DNA of 64,000 nt from Gammaproteobacteria bacterium (GTDB lineage Bacteria > Pseudomonadota > Gammaproteobacteria > Enterobacterales > Kangiellaceae), in contig JABXHY010000032.1 in NCBI GenBank assembly GCA_013373375.1, positions 1 through 64,000 of the forward strand, in the 5' to 3' direction. Shown here piece after piece: positions 25,235-34,359 of the stretch. A model generated the notes under the pieces. That model was given only the letters and a program-made list of their open reading frames with translations, was not told the origin of the DNA and made no database searches. The position numbers were made by a program, and so were the translations under genes. How positions within the stretch are numbered: position 1 is the first letter of the stretch; every line of letters begins with the position of its first letter.

Positions 25235-26144
25235 AATAACTTCCTATAACACTTAATTTATTTGACGATTTAGCCTGACGACTCAACAAAGAATAATGAT
25301 AAGGCAATCTATTTTGAACGCTATGCTTATCGTATCCTGCCAAACCTTTCTGACCATTTTGGGTTTTAAGGCTTGTTAAACCTTCAATACGATCAAGACG
25401 CTGTAAGATAGGCTTAAAGCGATTCATCTTTACGTCTTGTTCTCGGCTTAGTGCCATACCCAAGCAATATTTACTGCACGAAGTTGTCCGAAAATTTCTT
25501 GAACGAAATAGTTGGTAAGCGACAGAATCTTTTAAGCCGTTCTTTCGTTTGATCTCAACAATCGCTGTTTTACATAAGCATTTCGAATCGCCAGTTCCTC
25601 TGTCGGAAAAATAAAGATTGGTATCAATAGTGACCCTTTCCTCAACATTCATTCCTAAAAGCGTGACTCTGTGGTACCCAATATTCAAAATAGGAGTTAA
25701 TTGAGAGAAGGTCTGACCGATAAACCTTTGCACAAAATTGTCTGCTTCACGTTCTTTATGTTTCTCAAACTCACGATAGGTTTGGCAACCTTGCTCAATA
25801 GGTATTCGATATTTATGCGTTCTGCCCTTAACATCTTTGTACTTCACTTCGAGAAAAGATAATAGTGAGTCGACATAATGACGAATCCGAATCTTGTATC
25901 GATTAGCTTTGCCATTATGATGTGCTCGATAAAACTCAAAGCTCTCTGTGTCGAAATAGTTTGAAAGGTAGTGAAAATTGCGTTTCCCGTTTATCTCGAG
26001 CACTGTGTAATTCGATGACAATAAATCGAGGCAATCGACAAGCGCAGAAACCGGCAACATAAACTTCACTTCATTCCTGTGCATTAACGAGGCAGAGTCT
26101 TGTTCATCGAGTCCGTGCGATTTAAATTTTGAAGTATCTAACAT
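25221..26144 (-). CDS. VTC-domain protein (polyphosphate polymerase-type)
   Basis: 307 aa. The triphosphate-tunnel fold of the VTC family is recognisable: RNEVKFMLP at the N-terminus, NYFDTESFEFY, RYKIRIRHY with the phosphate-binding basic residues, FLEVKYKDVKGRTHKYR, TIDTNLYF, and IVEIKRKNGL near the end. In yeast Vtc4 this domain makes polyphosphate from ATP. Bacterial homologues are largely uncharacterised. The C-terminal ~70 residues are polar and unlike the fold. Lies 10 bases after the CotH-like gene and overlaps DUF4956, so all are one transcript. Confidence 0.88.
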   Translation of the reverse strand: MLDTSKFKSHGLDEQDSASLMHRNEVKFMLPVSALVDCLDLLSSNYTVLEINGKRNFHYLSNYFDTESFEFYRAHHNGKANRYKIRIRHYVDSLLSFLEVKYKDVKGRTHKYRIPIEQGCQTYREFEKHKEREADNFVQRFIGQTFSQLTPILNIGYHRVTLLGMNVEERVTIDTNLYFSDRGTGDSKCLCKTAIVEIKRKNGLKDSVAYQLFRSRNFRTTSCSKYCLGMALSREQDVKMNRFKPILQRLDRIEGLTSLKTQNGQKGLAGYDKHSVQNRLPYHYSLLSRQAKSSNKLSVIGSYYEQY

Positions 26145-26154
26145 AATTTTTAAC

Positions 26155-27981
26155 TTAAGGATTAACTAGGTTAGTGGCATTATTCTCCCCAGTCTCAAAC
26201 TCTACTTTTCCTCTAATGGTGAGATCGAACGCATAGGGGTTCGCACTGCCATCTGCTGTTCTGGTAACATTAACTAAATTCATTTCACCGCTGTCCCCTA
26301 GTGCCAGAGTTGAGACGCCAAGGGGTTTTGAATCATCGACGTTGAATAGCAGAACGGTACTTGCAAATCCGTGAAACTCAAAACCTCCGTTAGCGAACTG
26401 CGGCTTTTCGATAAATACCTGCAACACATAAGGCTTATAGTTGTCATTAGTGTCCGCGCCAATTAATAGCACACTCACAACGGGTGGATTTGAGTTGTTC
26501 TGCTCACTGATAACGGCGCTATCAACATTGAAGGCTGCAAGCGTAATGCTGGCGTTAACAAGATGGCCTGATGGCAATGTAAATTGAAAAGTCCCAGAGT
26601 CTGCATCACTCTGAATGGATGCGTTTACAATGAGATCAGAATTCACTGGCGACGAACAATCAGGAGCGACATCCGGTATCAAGTATTCTTTACCAACATC
26701 CGGCATGTTTTCGAGTGCGTTAGTGAGAAGTACTTTCTGTGAAGGTTTATAACCATCATCTTCTGGCGCTCCTCTCCCTTTCACAAACTCCGTTATCGAA
26801 ACTAAGTTTTCCTGTGGGGTGCCGGTAAATGACGCAATTTGATTTAACGATTCGATGAATTGATCTTCATCCCATTCATCTTGCAGGTATTGTTCAAGCG
26901 TTTCTCTATACTGATTTCGATACTGTTCGATATTATAAAGGCGCGATGCTAACCGAAAATTACGATACAAAGGCCCTGAATCTGGTTTAAATAAATGTCG
27001 GCCGGTAAAACTGGCATCAGTGCCCCAAGGAATAAAGTGAAACAGGTTGTCCGAACTTGAGCGATAAATATAAAAGTTATTGCCATTTCCCGTCGCGGAA
27101 TCCCAATGTCCAACTAATGTTTCCATAGCCCAGAACTTAATAAACTCATCTATATCGATATAACTTTTGATTAGATCGATAAACTCTTCATCGGGCAGTT
27201 GAAACGCTTCAGCAATTAAACGTAAATCATTTCTATCATTTTCAGTTTCATTGGTTTTCTTTTCAAATCGGTTATTGAGGTGTAGGCCAAAGTCTGCAAG
27301 TTGCGCTTCATATAAATTCCCGTCTTTATTGTCAAATACTCGGTTAAGAAAGGGCTTTTTTATCGGCTCTATATGTGTAAATATCCCCAGGTCTTCACCA
27401 TTAACGGTTACTTTTGCAAAGTTACATCTAGGAGCAGGCAAACCAGCCTTACGAAAGTGATCGTAGGTTAAACATTGACGCGCATTCGAAGGATCTTGTC
27501 GATTATTATTGAGCGTCATTCGCTCTCTGTGTTGATAAGATTGATCTTTCAAAATATCGTTAAAATCTAGTTTTATCGAAGGGCGTGTCGGACTCAGTGA
27601 ACCTAAATAACCTTTTTTCCTTACTTTAACTTTCTCGATCACATCTCCATCTATGGTGACCGTGGCGTCGAACTCTGTGTACTCAAATTGTTCAGGGCAT
27701 TCACGTGAAGTGCTTGCCAAAGTTCTTCCTTCGGCTTTAAGTTGACGATAATCAGCTTCTGAAAGCGTTATATTGATATTCAGTAAGCGGTCTCTTTTAA
27801 ACGGATCACCGTCACCCCCTATATTCTCGCCACTTCCTGCAGGAGTCTCGGTACTTGAAGTACTGCTATTGCAACCAGTTAAAGCAAACAGACTTAAAAA
27901 TAGAAAGCAAAGAATCGTTTTGCTTTTAAACGTACCGTTAGTTTTTAAAACAGGCAGAAAAATTGGGTGTGATTTGTTCAT
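26155..27981 (-). CDS. CotH-kinase-family lipoprotein
   Basis: About 608 aa from ATG 27981. Lipobox SLFALTGCNSS. CotH domain from about 65: INITLSEADYRQL, VKVRKKGYLGSLSPTRPSIK, RERMTLNNNRQDPS, CNFAKVTVNGEDLGIFTHIE, GNLYEAQLADF, FWAMETLVGHWDSATGNGNN, FHFIPWGTDASF. These correspond to the atypical kinase fold of CotH, with the conserved Asp of WGTD as a metal ligand. The C-terminal 160 residues form a beta-rich domain that precedes the stop. Surface-exposed kinase acting outside the cytoplasm or in the periplasm. First gene of an operon with VTC, DUF4956 and a porin. Confidence 0.9.
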   Translation of the reverse strand: MNKSHPIFLPVLKTNGTFKSKTILCFLFLSLFALTGCNSSTSSTETPAGSGENIGGDGDPFKRDRLLNINITLSEADYRQLKAEGRTLASTSRECPEQFEYTEFDATVTIDGDVIEKVKVRKKGYLGSLSPTRPSIKLDFNDILKDQSYQHRERMTLNNNRQDPSNARQCLTYDHFRKAGLPAPRCNFAKVTVNGEDLGIFTHIEPIKKPFLNRVFDNKDGNLYEAQLADFGLHLNNRFEKKTNETENDRNDLRLIAEAFQLPDEEFIDLIKSYIDIDEFIKFWAMETLVGHWDSATGNGNNFYIYRSSSDNLFHFIPWGTDASFTGRHLFKPDSGPLYRNFRLASRLYNIEQYRNQYRETLEQYLQDEWDEDQFIESLNQIASFTGTPQENLVSITEFVKGRGAPEDDGYKPSQKVLLTNALENMPDVGKEYLIPDVAPDCSSPVNSDLIVNASIQSDADSGTFQFTLPSGHLVNASITLAAFNVDSAVISEQNNSNPPVVSVLLIGADTNDNYKPYVLQVFIEKPQFANGGFEFHGFASTVLLFNVDDSKPLGVSTLALGDSGEMNLVNVTRTADGSANPYAFDLTIRGKVEFETGENNATNLVNP

Positions 27982-28132
27982 TATTATCAACCATCTACTT
28001 TAATGTTGTTTCCAGTATTAAGGTTGGTAATAGATAAGTCTGTAGGAAAGTATGACAAGGCAACTAAGTTAATAACGAGTTCAAGTGAGAAAGTGATTTA
28101 TATTATTCTAAGCACTTCCAGTTAAAGTAAAT

Positions 28133-28408
28133 TTAGTTCTCATTCACTAGAGGAAAAGTAGAAATCACTCGTCCCACATTTTCATAAACAAGGGATTCCA
28201 ATTTAGCCCGCTTCTTTTCGGTCATAGGCTCATTTTGGTGTGACGACCATCGTGCTACTGATACTTGATGTTCTAAATGAGTCATTTTTGTATATGCGAT
28301 CGCTTCATAATCGCCTGTCCATGGCGCATTGAGCTCATCCGTATTAATTGGACAATGCTGTTCTATTTCTAGAGGTGCGCCACATACTTTACAATTGATA
28401 TGCTTCAC
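28133..28408 (-). CDS. Small protein with N-terminal zinc-ribbon-like motif
   Basis: 91 aa. Starts MKHINCKVCGAPLEIEQHCP, a CxxC plus later Cys as in half of a zinc ribbon. The rest is helical (TEKKRAKLESLVYENVGRVI). No family recognised. 35 bases downstream of the DUF4287/DUF5655 gene and likely co-transcribed. Confidence 0.6.
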   Translation of the reverse strand: MKHINCKVCGAPLEIEQHCPINTDELNAPWTGDYEAIAYTKMTHLEHQVSVARWSSHQNEPMTEKKRAKLESLVYENVGRVISTFPLVNEN

Positions 28409-28443
28409 AGATTAAACCTGTAAGAAATAGAAAGTATCACTAG

Positions 28444-28986
28444 TTACTTTGAGCTTTCATAAGCAGTCGCAAGCCAACCAATAAGTTCTGCATCGACTTC
28501 AGACTCAGATTTTAATTGAACCCTGTGAGTACACATAGTTCCAAACGGACCCGATGTTTCCAGTCGGCCCTCCGGCGAGATGCCTCTTAGCTTAAGTCCT
28601 AAATCAATCCGGGTTTTGGTCGCAGGCTTAATAAGAGCGAATTGTTTTTGGGTTTTGATACTGACACTGCCCTTTTTGGGGACTACTTGAACATCAGTAC
28701 CAAGCTTTGTAACTACTTTTACAATCTCTTTATAGATAGGAATGAGACTTTCTTTGCCTTTATATTGATTGTCGACCAAATCAACATCAGACGAATCATT
28801 CTCTTTCGACAAACTTACTATAGTATTAGCAAACCCATGTGTCACACCATGCTCTTTCTTTAAGAAGTTGACAGCTTCAGAGTGCTTTGAGAACTCAAAA
28901 CCCTTGAGAATAGTTTTCCATTCATCCAAACTGTTCCCTGTTTTCTCAGGCATATTTGCGATCATCGTTTCTAGCGCTTTCTCCAT
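28444..28986 (-). CDS. DUF4287 plus DUF5655 protein
   Basis: 180 aa. Residues 1-60 match DUF4287 (MIANMPEKTGNSLDEWKTIL, LKKEHGVTHGFANTIV). Residues about 75-178 match DUF5655 (LIPIYKEIVKVVTKLGTDVQ, SVSIKTQKQFALIKPATKTR, DLGLKLRG). The two domains commonly occur fused. The domain is thought to be a DNA- or ligand-binding fold, but no role is established. Cytoplasmic. Confidence 0.85.
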   Translation of the reverse strand: MEKALETMIANMPEKTGNSLDEWKTILKGFEFSKHSEAVNFLKKEHGVTHGFANTIVSLSKENDSSDVDLVDNQYKGKESLIPIYKEIVKVVTKLGTDVQVVPKKGSVSIKTQKQFALIKPATKTRIDLGLKLRGISPEGRLETSGPFGTMCTHRVQLKSESEVDAELIGWLATAYESSK

Positions 28987-29263
28987 TTTTTCCTCCTGTA
29001 CACCTGATATTGGTCGATTTATCTAATATTTAATATACATCCAAAACAGTGTTGAATAAATAAGCAAAAATTAACCTAACACCTGTGTTTATACATGGTA
29101 GAGATAGATTTAAGTCTAAAAATTACCTCATTTAGAGAATTTATGACAAGTAATTGACACTTAATGACTAACCTTTTTAACCCCTCTGCCTTTAAGGTGT
29201 GACCGTGATAATGACACAAACCAAAAGAATAAAAGCAATAACTAACCAGATAGGACCAAAACT

Positions 29264-29752
29264 ATGAATCTTATTAAAAAAACAATCACAGGTGCACTCA
29301 TTGCTGGTGCTTTAAGCATGTCAGTAACGGCAAACGCAGCTTCTTGCGGCGATCCAGTTGAAAAACTAACCAGAGTTTTAAACTGTATTGATGTAGAAAA
29401 TGCTTTCTGTGCAGCAAGTGGCTACGATACATGGAGATTTAAAAAGTTCCACAATGGTGTCGACACAAAAACTAATCGCTTTTCGCTAACAACTATTGGT
29501 TGGTTAACAACCTTTAACTTCATCGGTTTTGAATTTGATATTAAACACCTTGAGCAAATTGACGACGATACAGTTGAAATTCATTATGATGAGTTCGTTC
29601 GTTTCCCTGATGGCGAAATCATTAAACAATACGAAGAAGCGAAAGTTACTTTTAACAGCCGTTGCCGTATGACCGTTTGGGATCAAGTTGGTGACCAAGC
29701 TGAGCAAGATGCTGTTGATGATAAAGTTAAAGAACTTTTCCCTTGGTTCTAA
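29264..29752 (+). CDS. Exported hypothetical protein
   Basis: 162 aa with AGGA upstream of the ATG. Clear signal peptide with AxA cleavage (GALSMSVTANAASC). The mature protein is about 135 residues with four Cys (CGDPV, LNCIDV, AFCAAS, RCRMTV). It contains LTTIGWLTTFNFIGFEF and a beta-rich end. No family recognised. A strong terminator follows. Confidence 0.75.
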   Translation: MNLIKKTITGALIAGALSMSVTANAASCGDPVEKLTRVLNCIDVENAFCAASGYDTWRFKKFHNGVDTKTNRFSLTTIGWLTTFNFIGFEFDIKHLEQIDDDTVEIHYDEFVRFPDGEIIKQYEEAKVTFNSRCRMTVWDQVGDQAEQDAVDDKVKELFPWF

Positions 29753-29783
29753 TTCAAACCTAAGGTAAATAGCAGGAAATAAT

Positions 29784-29808
29784 AGCCTGGCTATACAGCT
29801 GGGCTTTT
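29784..29808 (+). terminator. Rho-independent terminator
   Basis: AGCCTGGCT-ATAC-AGCTGGGCT makes a 9-bp stem (two G-T wobbles), followed by TTTTCC. 32 bases after the stop of the exported protein. Confidence 0.85.
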
Positions 29809-29870
29809 CCGGTTTTGAAGGAAAAAAGATTAAATAATAGACTAACTCACTTAGCATTTGGGGTTGAAGT

Positions 29871-30716
29871 TTGGACAAACGAAGTATTTTTATTTTAGTG
29901 ACCATCGCAGTGGTGACCACATCTTATTTTGTATTCCAATTTGGAACAAAAGGTAATGATCGCTCTATCGACAGTCCAGAAGCATCTTCCCTAGTTGCCA
30001 GTTCAGAGCAGCAGCAAATCAACAACAGGCCTACCGAAGGTTTAAGTGAACAGGCAGAACCTGTTATTGATTCCGGTAAAGATAATCTAACCCAGTCGAA
30101 TAAAACGCTGTCAAAAGAATACGATTATCTAGAAACGCTAGAAAAAGTGAGCGAACTACAAAAACAATTGATTAAACTTGGTTATTTTGTACCACCAGAA
30201 TATGTTGCTGCTTACGAAAGCTACACTGAAGATGCATTACTCCAGATGGCAGAATATGGCGACATGGTTGCAATAAAAACCTTACAAAATCGATATGCGC
30301 AAGCCGAACAATGGGATGCTCTTCGTGTGATGCAAGAAGAAGCTGTTCGACAAGGTTCCGTGTCCGATATATCGGATTTGCACGATGCCGAATTTTCAAA
30401 ATATTCTGGAGAAGAATCCAGAGACAGTCTTTTAAAGTCGGCAGCTTATGCAGAGTTAGCAGGATTAAGGGGCTCAAGCGTTACCGTGCATTATGCAATC
30501 AATAACTTTAATGAAAATGGAATTGAGTTTTCTCCGTCCGAACTGGATCAAATAAGTCAATTAGCAAAAGACATGCTGAATCAAATTAACAATGAGCGTG
30601 TTAGAAGCGGTAAAGAAGCTCTTGGAATAATTGATGACTCTCAGTTAATTAGCTTTATGCCAGATGCTTCCACTAGTGGCTGGGGTTCGAAGTTTGTTGA
30701 AAGAAGTCAGGAATGA
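29871..30716 (+). CDS. Single-pass membrane-anchored hypothetical protein
   Basis: 281 aa from a TTG start (no ATG fits). N-terminal anchor about residues 6-24 (IFILVTIAVVTTSYFVFQF). Then an Ala/Ser/Gln linker (about 30-75) and a helical region with Sel1-like spacing (YTEDALLQMAEYGDMVAIKT, LRVMQEEAVRQGSVSDISDL). The helical repeats suggest a protein-interaction role on the periplasmic side. Family unassigned. The preceding gene ends with a terminator, so this has its own promoter. Confidence 0.65.
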   Translation: MDKRSIFILVTIAVVTTSYFVFQFGTKGNDRSIDSPEASSLVASSEQQQINNRPTEGLSEQAEPVIDSGKDNLTQSNKTLSKEYDYLETLEKVSELQKQLIKLGYFVPPEYVAAYESYTEDALLQMAEYGDMVAIKTLQNRYAQAEQWDALRVMQEEAVRQGSVSDISDLHDAEFSKYSGEESRDSLLKSAAYAELAGLRGSSVTVHYAINNFNENGIEFSPSELDQISQLAKDMLNQINNERVRSGKEALGIIDDSQLISFMPDASTSGWGSKFVERSQE

Positions 30717-30861
30717 TTTTCACCAAATCTTATTGTTCCATAATTGTATAACGATCAAATACGAAGCAATTTATTACTTGGCGTTATATTAACTCTGAAA
30801 CTAAGCGTTAGATCTAGTCTTTACTCAGCTCGTTCATTTTGCGTCGTTATTTAATAAAAGG

Positions 30862-31317
30862 CTAAGGCTCATTTCGATCTCGAAGTTTCTTATAAATAGA
30901 AAAAGCTACATATAACTTAAGGTCGCGTTCATCCTTCACTTCGAAACTTTGATTTTCCATCATTTGGATTGTATTAGGCGATAGCTCTAACCAAAGCCAG
31001 TCCCTCAAGACTTTAATAAAGTCTGATTCTTTTGCGCTTCGTTGCTTTACATTATATTTATAAGGAATCGGATGCTTGGTAAAAAACAGAGGCTGCTCAG
31101 AGTCTTTAGTCTCTAAATCTCCAGCAATCCCAAATGAAAACATTCTTCCACTAGCATCCTCAACTGTGACAACTAATGTGCCACCATCAGTAAATGCCCA
31201 CGCTTCTTTTACCTTCGTTTGATCATCAAAATCTGGAATTACCCCAACGTAGACATGTACAGCATATATCAAACAACCGACAAAAATAGTAATGGCTATA
31301 AGTATTCTTAAGAACAT
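30862..31317 (-). CDS. Membrane-anchored hypothetical protein
   Basis: 151 aa from ATG 31317. The frame reaches 31383, but that extension is the translation of a palindrome (see 31317-31398). Residues 3-24 are a TM anchor (FLRILIAITIFVGCLIYAVH). The rest is an external mixed domain with WAFTDGGTLVVTVEDASGR and an acidic C-terminus. Family unknown. Separated from the next upstream gene by the palindrome only. Confidence 0.6.
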   Translation of the reverse strand: MFLRILIAITIFVGCLIYAVHVYVGVIPDFDDQTKVKEAWAFTDGGTLVVTVEDASGRMFSFGIAGDLETKDSEQPLFFTKHPIPYKYNVKQRSAKESDFIKVLRDWLWLELSPNTIQMMENQSFEVKDERDLKLYVAFSIYKKLRDRNEP

Positions 31318-31398
31318 ATGGTTATCGCCTAAAGGCCGAGGAAGCAGCGCGTTGCTCTTCCTTGCCGCGATAGTAATAACCACATCGCACTGTTAAAC
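31317..31398 (-). other. Long imperfect palindrome between two small genes
   Basis: Read on the minus strand, arms ATGTGGTTAT...ATCGC...AAGGAAG and CTTCCTC...GCGAT..AACCATAT flank a short loop (AGCAACGCGCTG). The upstream gene's stop lies in GTTTAAC at its edge. Exact reverse complement GTTAAAC sits just before that gene's start (31747-31753). The length is too long for a usual terminator and there is no T-run. Could be an mRNA-stabilising or recombination-type hairpin. Confidence 0.6.
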
Positions 31399-31740
31399 AT
31401 TTTGCACCACCTTTTGCCAAAGTAAATCAAACTCTTCCTTGGTAGAAGGCTCCAACTCTTCAATTTCAAACTTTTTATCACTGTCTGTCCAGAAGCCAAA
31501 ATTGCGATCGTCTGGTGCGGAAAATAAAGGAACATTGTTTTCATCAAGGCCTATTTCCCGCACTAGAACACCACTTTCATCGATTTCGATGAGCCACTTG
31601 GCCACATACGGGTATAGTTTTTCATGATCGGGATTAGCTCGCGGAATGAAAAACAGTACGATTTTGATTAGACGAATGCCAACACTATTCAACTCTTTAT
31701 CGTTCCAGTCTGTAGCCAGAGTGGTAAATCCGTAGTTCAT
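31393..31740 (-). CDS. Hypothetical cytoplasmic protein, 115 aa
   Basis: I prefer ATG 31740 over TTG 31755. Begins MNYGFTTLATDWNDKELNSV. Contains KWLIEIDESGVLVREIGLD, with a YWFEID-like pattern common in small immunity-type proteins (SMI1/DUF6881-like 'W.vEvD..G...Rei..'), then an acidic C-terminus (EIEELEPSTKEEFDLLWQ). The 'WLIEIDESGVLVREI' phrase resembles the DUF6881-type fold, but I am not certain. Such genes usually pair with toxins. No toxin is evident here. Confidence 0.6.
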   Translation of the reverse strand: MNYGFTTLATDWNDKELNSVGIRLIKIVLFFIPRANPDHEKLYPYVAKWLIEIDESGVLVREIGLDENNVPLFSAPDDRNFGFWTDSDKKFEIEELEPSTKEEFDLLWQKVVQNV

Positions 31741-32221
31741 TTTGGTGTTTAACAACTAGCTATGCGGATGAGCACCGTGCAGTCCGCAGACTTTAGCAAC
31801 GACTTAGTTCTGCTACAATCAAAACGGCTATCGTTGTGCTTTAAATGCGTTAGCAACGACTTTAAGTGCATCATTTTGCCTTTGTCCTCCAATCCGATAC
31901 CTACTATTGTCTCCAAATGACTCTTCAACTGTAAACACGGTGCTTTTAATTTCAATTGTTCAGAATACTTCTTTTCGTAACCACGAAAGAAACCGTTTAG
32001 GAGATTGCGTAATTATCACACAAGCTCTTTTATTCCGTAGTTGAATTCTGTAGTTCAACGATCACTGAACTTACTTGGCTCTTATACCGGCCATTTGACG
32101 TCTTCTTTTACGATCTTCATTCTAGCTTATTAGTCTTGCTACCCATAGCAAAGATTGAAATCAGTATTTATATCGCAGAGCTCCCTAAGTGAGCATCTAA
32201 TCCAAATTCAAATCAATTGAA
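31741..32221. other. Gap with direct repeats
   Basis: No convincing gene; a 68-codon frame over 31749-31955 does not look like protein. Direct repeats TTAGCAACGACTTA at 31793-31806 and TTAGCAACGACTTTA at 31850-31864, and a small hairpin TGCGGA...TCCGCA (31763-31788). The remainder is unremarkable. Confidence 0.5.
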
Positions 32222-32280
32222 AAAGAAAAATAATAGAGAGGAGCAAGCTCTCTAACTTTTGAAAACATTAGAAAGCTTGC
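32222..32280 (-). terminator. Probable terminator of the trypsin-like protease
   Basis: Minus strand: GCAAGCTTTCTAA...TTAGAGAGCTTGC, a 13-bp stem with one mismatch around an AT-rich loop. Followed by TCCTCTCTATTATTTTTCTTTT. It lies about 60 bases past the stop. Confidence 0.65.
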
Positions 32281-32340
32281 CGATTTCAGACACTATGCTC
32301 GCCCATATATAAGGACACGGGCGAACAAGTTTATTGCAGA

Positions 32341-34359
32341 TTAACGAACGTTCGGTGCAGGTATAATAGTTTTACCATCTGGTAATTTACGATACTTTCG
32401 CAACAAGGTATTCATAGCTGGAGCATCCAACACTGTTGGAATAGCTTCACCTTCGTTTAATACCGTTATTGTATAGTCACCAACTTCTTCACCAAAGTAA
32501 GACGATACGCCAAGCAAATAATTGACTCCCGGTTCTGGGAATATAATAAACTCCGCTGGCTCACCCGGTACAAACGAGAAAGTATAATCTAAAATACCAC
32601 CACCACCGAAAGCTTCACGGAAGTCACGATCATAAAGACTTACAAATGGGATAAAGCTATCAGTATTGACACGTATTGCGATTGCCTTAGTACTTGTTAA
32701 TCCAGATAGATCGTAGTAATCGACAAAGAAATTATCGAAGGTGTAATCCGGATCGATTTCATCTCCAATGGCTAAGGCGCCTTGAGCATTCGTTTCAGAT
32801 GGTTGTCCAACAATAATGCTCGATACACGGGAGAAATTGGTATCACCCAACTGCGCAGTTAAAGAAGGTAAAAACACGCCATCTTCAAACTCACCAATAG
32901 AGATTTGATTTTCTCCTGCTTTACAAGGAATTGGTACTTCATTAAGAGGCCCACGTCCGTCAGCATCTGCACCACAATTGAATACTCGATCCCAACCTGA
33001 CTCGTCGATAATGCGCCAGTTATACGTAAATCCATTTTCTTCATCATGTGTGACTTCAGAATTGACTAACTGCCAACGAGGATCAATAGGTTTGTTTGGC
33101 TCAAATCGAGTGGATTGATTTCCAAATTTAGCAAACTTGAACGAACCATTTCTTAATGTAACTCTGTGCGCTCGAGAAGGTTCAATAGCAGCTTCTTTTG
33201 CCCAATCCGACAGTACCGAGACGCGCGCCCAAACACCAGGATTACCCGGCAATGCGCATCCATTTCCATAACTCGTTACACCAGCAAGTTTCCATTGATC
33301 AGACTCAAAGTTTCGGACTAATAATGGTCCACCACTGTCACCCTGACATGCATCGATACCGCCTTCAGGAGCTGCGCCACATATCTGAGTTTCAAAGTTT
33401 ATGGAGGAAGAATAAACACTCGCACATTCTTCTTGATTAGAAACTGGTAAATGCACATCTTGAAGCAATCGAGATTGTAGGTCTGAAGCGCCCCAACCCA
33501 CTGCTGTCGCCAATACGCCCTCTGCTGCCAAATCGCCATTATTTTCCGATAACATATCAACGGTTTCTAAACCATTTTCACCAAGTGGTACTGGGCTTTC
33601 CAACTCCCACAGGGCAATATCATAACCTGCACTCACTGAAAAAGGATCGCCTGGCTCTGCCGGAGACACGACAAACTCAGGATGCAATTGAATGCTTTTA
33701 ACTTTTATAACTGCACCGCTTCCATCTTCTACATTGTTGGTGCCTGCTAAAACGGCGACTTCACTGGGATCAGTGTTAGTCGAACAGTGAGCCGCGGTTG
33801 CAACCCATCGATCAGAAATAAGAACACCACCACAGAACTGAAAGAAACTATCATCAAATAATGCGCCTACAGCAACCATAAACGGATATTCATTAATTGC
33901 TGTTTCATCACCGCCAATAATCGATGGCTTAATAATATTATCTTCATTAATCTGTACGGGTTTTACATCTTCGCCGGAACCGCCACTGGTATTTCGCCAA
34001 CCAAATGGCACTTCTTGGCGAATAACATAATCACCTGCAGGAAGATTAAAAAACTTATAAAAACCAAATCGATTAGTCTCGGTAGACTTTTCTTCGGGGT
34101 CACGAATACCATTATCATTTTCATCCAAATAGACGGTAACTTCTCTTTGGCCTTGTTCTCTAAAATCATATCGTCCGTTATTATTGGAATCATTCCAAAT
34201 AAATCCCCAGACTCCCGCTGGAAGATTAAATCCTTTATGTAATTTCGAATTGTCCTCTAACTTAGTTGAATTTGAGGTTGCTCCAGCAATTAAACCTCCG
34301 CTTAACACACTTGCTACGCACAAACTGATAAGTTGCCTGCCTTTGATAGGGAAAAACAT
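32341..34359 (-). CDS. Secreted trypsin-like (S1) serine protease with SdrD-B-type N-terminal domain
   Basis: 672 aa; AAGGAG upstream of ATG. Signal peptide to about residue 27. Residues about 47-122 form an SdrD B-like/Cna-type domain: VWGFIWNDSNNNGRYDFREQ, DENDNGIRDPEE, with DxDxNG calcium-type loops. Trypsin domain about 147-395: IIGGDETAINEYPFMVAVG, His191 in TAAHC, Asp247 in DIALWEL, Ser342 in CQGDSGGPL. Asp336 in GIDACQG occupies the S1 position expected for trypsin specificity (Arg/Lys). The C-terminal 270 residues carry beta domains with no clear name. Extracellular protease that needs activation cleavage before IIGG. Confidence 0.92.
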   Translation of the reverse strand: MFFPIKGRQLISLCVASVLSGGLIAGATSNSTKLEDNSKLHKGFNLPAGVWGFIWNDSNNNGRYDFREQGQREVTVYLDENDNGIRDPEEKSTETNRFGFYKFFNLPAGDYVIRQEVPFGWRNTSGGSGEDVKPVQINEDNIIKPSIIGGDETAINEYPFMVAVGALFDDSFFQFCGGVLISDRWVATAAHCSTNTDPSEVAVLAGTNNVEDGSGAVIKVKSIQLHPEFVVSPAEPGDPFSVSAGYDIALWELESPVPLGENGLETVDMLSENNGDLAAEGVLATAVGWGASDLQSRLLQDVHLPVSNQEECASVYSSSINFETQICGAAPEGGIDACQGDSGGPLLVRNFESDQWKLAGVTSYGNGCALPGNPGVWARVSVLSDWAKEAAIEPSRAHRVTLRNGSFKFAKFGNQSTRFEPNKPIDPRWQLVNSEVTHDEENGFTYNWRIIDESGWDRVFNCGADADGRGPLNEVPIPCKAGENQISIGEFEDGVFLPSLTAQLGDTNFSRVSSIIVGQPSETNAQGALAIGDEIDPDYTFDNFFVDYYDLSGLTSTKAIAIRVNTDSFIPFVSLYDRDFREAFGGGGILDYTFSFVPGEPAEFIIFPEPGVNYLLGVSSYFGEEVGDYTITVLNEGEAIPTVLDAPAMNTLLRKYRKLPDGKTIIPAPNVR

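Noticed and set aside
31749-31955. 68-codon frame on the minus strand
   Set aside because: Composition unlike a protein; it runs through the direct repeats and overlaps the next gene's start.
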